Shown piece after piece: positions 6,180-8,314 of a stretch of 8,314 nucleotides of DNA. The stretch is from Balneolales bacterium (GTDB lineage: Bacteria; Bacteroidota; Rhodothermia; Balneolales; Natronogracilivirgulaceae): positions 1-8,314 of the forward strand of contig SLLP01000050.1 in NCBI GenBank assembly GCA_007133995.1. The letters are read 5' to 3'. The notes under the pieces are model-generated. The model had not been told where the DNA came from. It made no database searches and was given only the letters and a program-made list of their open reading frames with translations. Each line of letters opens with the position of its first letter. The stretch's first letter is position 1. The position numbers were made by a program, and so were the translations under genes.

Positions 6180-7034
6180 ATGCCCTATTTGATCATTGTA
6201 ACACTTCTTTGGGCCTTTTCCTTCAGCCTCATTGATGAATATCTCTCCGGTCAGGTGGACAGTGACTTTGCGGTGCTCTCCCGGGTTTTGTTCGCCGGAC
6301 TTGTTTTCATTCCCATCACAAAATGGCGGGGAGTCCGGCGCGAACTGATCACAGGCACGATTATCGTTGGTGCCCTGCAGTTCGGCGTGACCTATTTGTG
6401 CCTGTACCGCTCTTTCCTGTTTCTCAGCGCTCCGGAGGTGCTTCTTTTCACGATCATGACCCCGGTATTTGTCACCCTGTTTGATGATGCGTTGAATCGC
6501 AGGTTCTCTCCGGTCGCTCTGCTTGCGGCGCTGCTTGCGGTTGTTGGCGCCGGCGTGATTCGGTATGACGGTATTACCAGCGGTTATATCACGGGTTTTC
6601 TGCTTCTTCAGGTGGCCAACGCTTCCTTTGCGGCCGGACAGGTGGGGTACAAAAACCTGCTGGCGTGGTATCCGACCGACGTGCCGCCTGTGCGTTTTTT
6701 TGGATACTTTTTCCTGGGCGCGCTCCTCATCATCCTGCCGATGTATCTCATTTTTGGTGACACAACCACGCTGCCCCACACCGGGTTGCATTGGAGTGTG
6801 CTGCTCTGGCTTGGGTTCGGCGCCTCGGCTGTCGGCCTGTTTCTCTGGAACAGTGGTGCGGCAAAAGTGGATGCCGGCACTCTTGCTGTGATGAATAACG
6901 CCGTGATTCCGGTTGGACTGTTGGTAAACCTGCTGATCTGGAACCGCGACGCCGACCTTCTGCGGCTGGCCCTGGGCGCAGCCATCATGGTGCTGGCTCT
7001 TTGGGTCAACCGGCGCGGACGCAAGTGGCTGTGA
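6180..7034 (+). CDS. EamA/DMT-family transporter
   Basis: A 284-residue inner-membrane protein with ten hydrophobic segments in two repeats of five, the standard drug/metabolite transporter architecture: about 1-20, 31-48, 57-75, 82-100, 112-127, then 138-155, 172-193, 204-222, 233-254 and 261-276. Typical features are the N-terminal LLWAFSFS, an early SRVLFAGLVFIP helix, TPVFVTLFDDALNRRFS at the end of the first repeat, and NNAVIPVGLLVNLLIWN in the matching place of the second. Most characterised members export amino acids, metabolites or drugs; the substrate cannot be read from sequence. It starts at 6180 with no Shine-Dalgarno. A weak TTGGCT (6126-6131) and TATATT (6150-6155) pair spaced 18 bases might give it its own promoter; otherwise it is read through from the methyltransferase-like gene. 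A GC-rich hairpin follows the stop. Confidence 0.9.
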   Translation: MPYLIIVTLLWAFSFSLIDEYLSGQVDSDFAVLSRVLFAGLVFIPITKWRGVRRELITGTIIVGALQFGVTYLCLYRSFLFLSAPEVLLFTIMTPVFVTLFDDALNRRFSPVALLAALLAVVGAGVIRYDGITSGYITGFLLLQVANASFAAGQVGYKNLLAWYPTDVPPVRFFGYFFLGALLIILPMYLIFGDTTTLPHTGLHWSVLLWLGFGASAVGLFLWNSGAAKVDAGTLAVMNNAVIPVGLLVNLLIWNRDADLLRLALGAAIMVLALWVNRRGRKWL

Positions 7035-7050
7035 ATCCGTTCATTTCTAT

Positions 7051-7073
7051 TGACCGGAGAGGGGCGCCGGTCA
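7051..7073. terminator. GC-rich hairpin between convergent genes
   Basis: TGACCGG (7051-7057) pairs perfectly with CCGGTCA (7067-7073) around a nine-base loop, in the 76-base gap between the convergent EamA and thioredoxin stops. Neither side has a T-run, so it may act as a shared, imperfect terminator or an RNA 3'-end stabiliser. Confidence 0.4.
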
Positions 7074-7110
7074 GACTACGCCCGATGGATAGGAGCTGAT
7101 ATGAGGCCGC

Positions 7111-7449
7111 CTAGCCGGCCATTTCCTTGTAGCGGGCCAGTATATCGCGGATGACCCCCTCCAGCTGAGGCGCCTGCATCACCCCGGCCTGCTGCCATAT
7201 TACATGTCCGTGCCGGAACAGGATGAGCGTCGGTATGCCGCGCACCTGGTAACGGATGGCCACATCCGGATTCTTTTCCGTATCGATCTTGAGGATGTGA
7301 ATCTGCTCGCCCATCCGGCTCTTGAGTTCCTTGAGGATGGGTGGCATCATCCGGCACGGAGCGCACCAGTCGGCGTAGAAATCCACCAGGACCGGCGTAT
7401 CGCCTTTGATCAGTTCGGAAAAGCTCTTGTTGTGAATGTCGTTGCTCAT
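7111..7449 (-). CDS. trxA: Thioredoxin
   Basis: A 112-residue cytoplasmic thiol-disulfide oxidoreductase. The frame is open further upstream to 7602, but similarity to thioredoxin begins at MSNDIHNKSFSELI, so the ATG at 7449 is chosen; there is no signal peptide. The active site is WCAPC at 28-32, preceded by VLVDFYAD, with the buried Asp near 23. The cis-proline is in GIPT at 71-74, followed by the ILF strand and a Gly at 89. The family's commoner active site is WCGPC; the Ala variant is frequent and compatible with normal function. It lacks a Shine-Dalgarno. It follows the small Cys membrane protein by 100 bases on the same strand and is probably co-transcribed with it, suggesting a specific redox partnership rather than, or in addition to, general housekeeping. 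Gene symbol is by family, not by proven orthology. Confidence 0.93.
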   Translation of the reverse strand: MSNDIHNKSFSELIKGDTPVLVDFYADWCAPCRMMPPILKELKSRMGEQIHILKIDTEKNPDVAIRYQVRGIPTLILFRHGHVIWQQAGVMQAPQLEGVIRDILARYKEMAG

Positions 7450-7549
7450 GTTCTGTTGGATGGGGTTGTAATCGGGAAACGGTACTCTCACTGGGAAACG
7501 TTGTTGCCTGGCCGGTGGCCATGGATCACCTGATTTGCAGTGTGATTCC

Positions 7550-7783
7550 TCAGGATTTCTCCCGCGCTTCCGTGACATCTGTTTGGCAGCTTCGACCGGC
7601 ACAATGCCCCACCATGCAGCCAGTGTTGGTCACCGCCTGGAACAGGAAGAAAAGGGAGAGCAGTCCCAGCGCCGGCTCACCCGCCGTAAAACCGTTAACG
7701 GCCAGAAAAAGGCCAATTCCGAGGGCAACCCATCTCATGGGGTGCCAGTTGGTCAGCAGTTGTTTTTTGATGGCTGTGATCAT
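7550..7783 (-). CDS. Small YgaP/DUF2892-like membrane protein with CX4CX4C tail
   Basis: A 77-residue protein. The frame extends upstream to 7951, but the upstream part lies across the promoter-like sequence and looks non-coding; the ATG at 7783 begins MITAIKKQLLTNW and gives a compact protein. Two helices, about 17-32 and 37-53, are joined by a short Gly/Glu turn. The end of helix 2 runs into TNTGCMVGHCAGRSC, with cysteines at 56, 61 and 66. This resembles the YgaP membrane-domain (DUF2892) family, whose Bacteroidota members often end in a 'N-x-G-C' cysteine cluster and lie near thioredoxin or rhodanese genes. A role as a membrane thiol, persulfide or metal site reduced by the adjacent thioredoxin is inference. 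Start lies about 20 bases after the predicted transcription start, with no Shine-Dalgarno. Confidence 0.75.
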   Translation of the reverse strand: MITAIKKQLLTNWHPMRWVALGIGLFLAVNGFTAGEPALGLLSLFFLFQAVTNTGCMVGHCAGRSCQTDVTEAREKS

Positions 7784-7808
7784 AAAGATATAGTTATATT
7801 GATTATTA

Positions 7809-7843
7809 TATATAAAGTACGAAAGTCTTTCGGTAAACGCAAC
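7809..7843 (-). promoter_or_regulatory. Promoter with operator-like palindrome for the thioredoxin pair
   Basis: Read leftward, TTTACC (plus coordinates 7832-7837) and TATATA (7809-7814) are spaced 17 bases, a plausible though imperfect sigma-70 pair. A Bacteroidota-style reading also fits: GTTG (7840-7843), 20 bases, then TACTTTAT (7812-7819). The spacer holds the palindrome CGAAAG-T-CTTTCG at 7820-7832. A repressor bound there would block polymerase directly. The same 153-base gap also serves the divergent secreted-protein gene. Confidence 0.4.
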
Positions 7844-7936
7844 ATCTGCCGTCATGTCGCCGGAAGCAATATCAGTCACATCGTATCTAAGTCCATACTT
7901 CATCAATAATTTACAAGAAACCGAGATCTTGTTCAT

Positions 7937-8314
7937 ATGATTCCGTGTCACACATATCGATTACCTGCCGCAAGGACACTCATCCTGTGTGTCGTTTTCA
8001 TTCTTGTTGCAGCCGATGCCAGCCCGGCGGCATCCCGCACCGGAGCACCTGCTGACACACTCATCATTCCCATGGAACAGTTCAAGGGATTTGGCCCTTT
8101 CCAACCGACATCGGCGTTCCTTCGGGAGCGCGATCAGAACAATTCCTGGCAGCCGGCAGAACCGCTTGTGAAGGGTGTGCCCGAGGGGTTGCGGGATTTC
8201 TTCTACCAGGTGGAAATGATGGATTTTGTCCAGCACGCCTGGCAATCATGCGTAGCCGGACTGATCGATTGTGATATGGTACGTGATGCCTTTCGAAGCC
8301 GGGGTGTCGACACC
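7937..8314 (+). CDS. Secreted or periplasmic protein, N-terminal part (3' end outside window)
   Basis: An open frame from ATG 7937 to the last base of the window, 126 codons without a stop. It begins with a signal-peptide-like segment: basic residues (R8, R13), a hydrophobic run TLILCVVFILVAA (about 14-26) and a likely signal peptidase I region around ADASPAAS (26-33). The mature start is TGAPADTLIIPMEQFKGFG. Two cysteines appear at 105 and 112 (CVAGLIDC), which could form an exported disulfide. I do not recognise the family. It is divergent from the small membrane protein/thioredoxin pair, 153 bases apart, so shared control is possible. The opposite-strand frame over this region (7961-8245) has no recognisable protein character, which favours this reading. 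No Shine-Dalgarno precedes the ATG, as with most genes here. Confidence 0.65.
   Translation, partial: MIPCHTYRLPAARTLILCVVFILVAADASPAASRTGAPADTLIIPMEQFKGFGPFQPTSAFLRERDQNNSWQPAEPLVKGVPEGLRDFFYQVEMMDFVQHAWQSCVAGLIDCDMVRDAFRSRGVDT

Noticed and set aside
6162..6791. 209-codon minus-strand frame opposite the EamA gene
   Set aside because: It is rich in Arg, Gln, His and Lys without hydrophobic core patterns, as expected for the antisense of a membrane-protein gene.
7450..7602. N-terminal extension of the thioredoxin frame
   Set aside because: The extra 51 residues are Pro/Arg/Gln-rich, lack signal-peptide character and precede a normal thioredoxin N-terminus; the ATG at 7449 fits family length.
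7784..7951. N-terminal extension of the small membrane protein frame
   Set aside because: It would run through the promoter-like elements and palindrome and adds sequence with no helix or signal pattern.
7961..8245. 94-codon minus-strand frame at the right end
   Set aside because: The opposite strand encodes a frame with a clear signal peptide that stays open to the window end; this one is Cys/Arg/His-rich with no recognisable features.
1..8314. Search for mobile elements, CRISPR, tRNA or rRNA
   Set aside because: No transposase or integrase motifs, no regularly spaced repeats and no tRNA or rRNA signatures were seen by eye; a covariance-model scan would be the decisive test.

Overview
The window looks like chromosome from a Gram-negative bacterium, most plausibly the Bacteroidota/Balneolota/Rhodothermota side of the tree. 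The evidence is an outer-membrane beta-barrel ending in phenylalanine, a lipoprotein with a lipobox, a MacA-type periplasmic adaptor, and start codons that almost all lack a Shine-Dalgarno sequence and instead follow A/T-rich leaders. Base composition is moderate, with some sharply AT-rich intergenic stretches. Several proteins are rich in Asp/Glu, which would fit a salt-adapted organism. This placement is inference; there is no rRNA or other marker gene here.

Layout, left to right: the 3' part of an outer-membrane barrel gene (1-648, +); a MacB/LolD-type ABC ATPase (793-1638, -); a 337-base AT-rich divergent intergenic region with several inverted repeats; a polytopic membrane protein of the DUF975/GPDPase_memb kind (1976-2590, +); a MacA-like adaptor (2601-3842, -); a lipoprotein of unknown function (4074-4946, +); a four-helix DoxX-like membrane protein (4972-5433, -); an isoprenylcysteine-methyltransferase-like membrane protein (5656-6135, +); a ten-helix EamA/DMT transporter (6180-7034, +); a thioredoxin (7111-7449, -) preceded by a 77-residue cysteine-bearing YgaP/DUF2892-like membrane protein (7550-7783, -); and, divergent from that pair, the 5' end of a secreted protein that runs off the window (7937-8314, +).

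Most neighbours alternate in strand, so there are few operons. The clearest is the small membrane protein plus thioredoxin pair, apparently driven by one promoter with a palindrome in its spacer. The methyltransferase-like gene and the EamA gene may also be co-transcribed. The MacA-like adaptor and the ABC ATPase would normally form one operon with an FtsX/MacB permease. Here they are separated by an oppositely oriented membrane gene and no permease is present.

I did not find a clearly new defence or mobile system. There is no transposase, integrase, CRISPR array, tRNA or rRNA. The points most worth a second look are the split adaptor/ATPase pair without a permease, the gene between them (the only one with a strong Shine-Dalgarno), the acidic insert in the adaptor, and the thioredoxin-linked small Cys protein with its operator-like palindrome.
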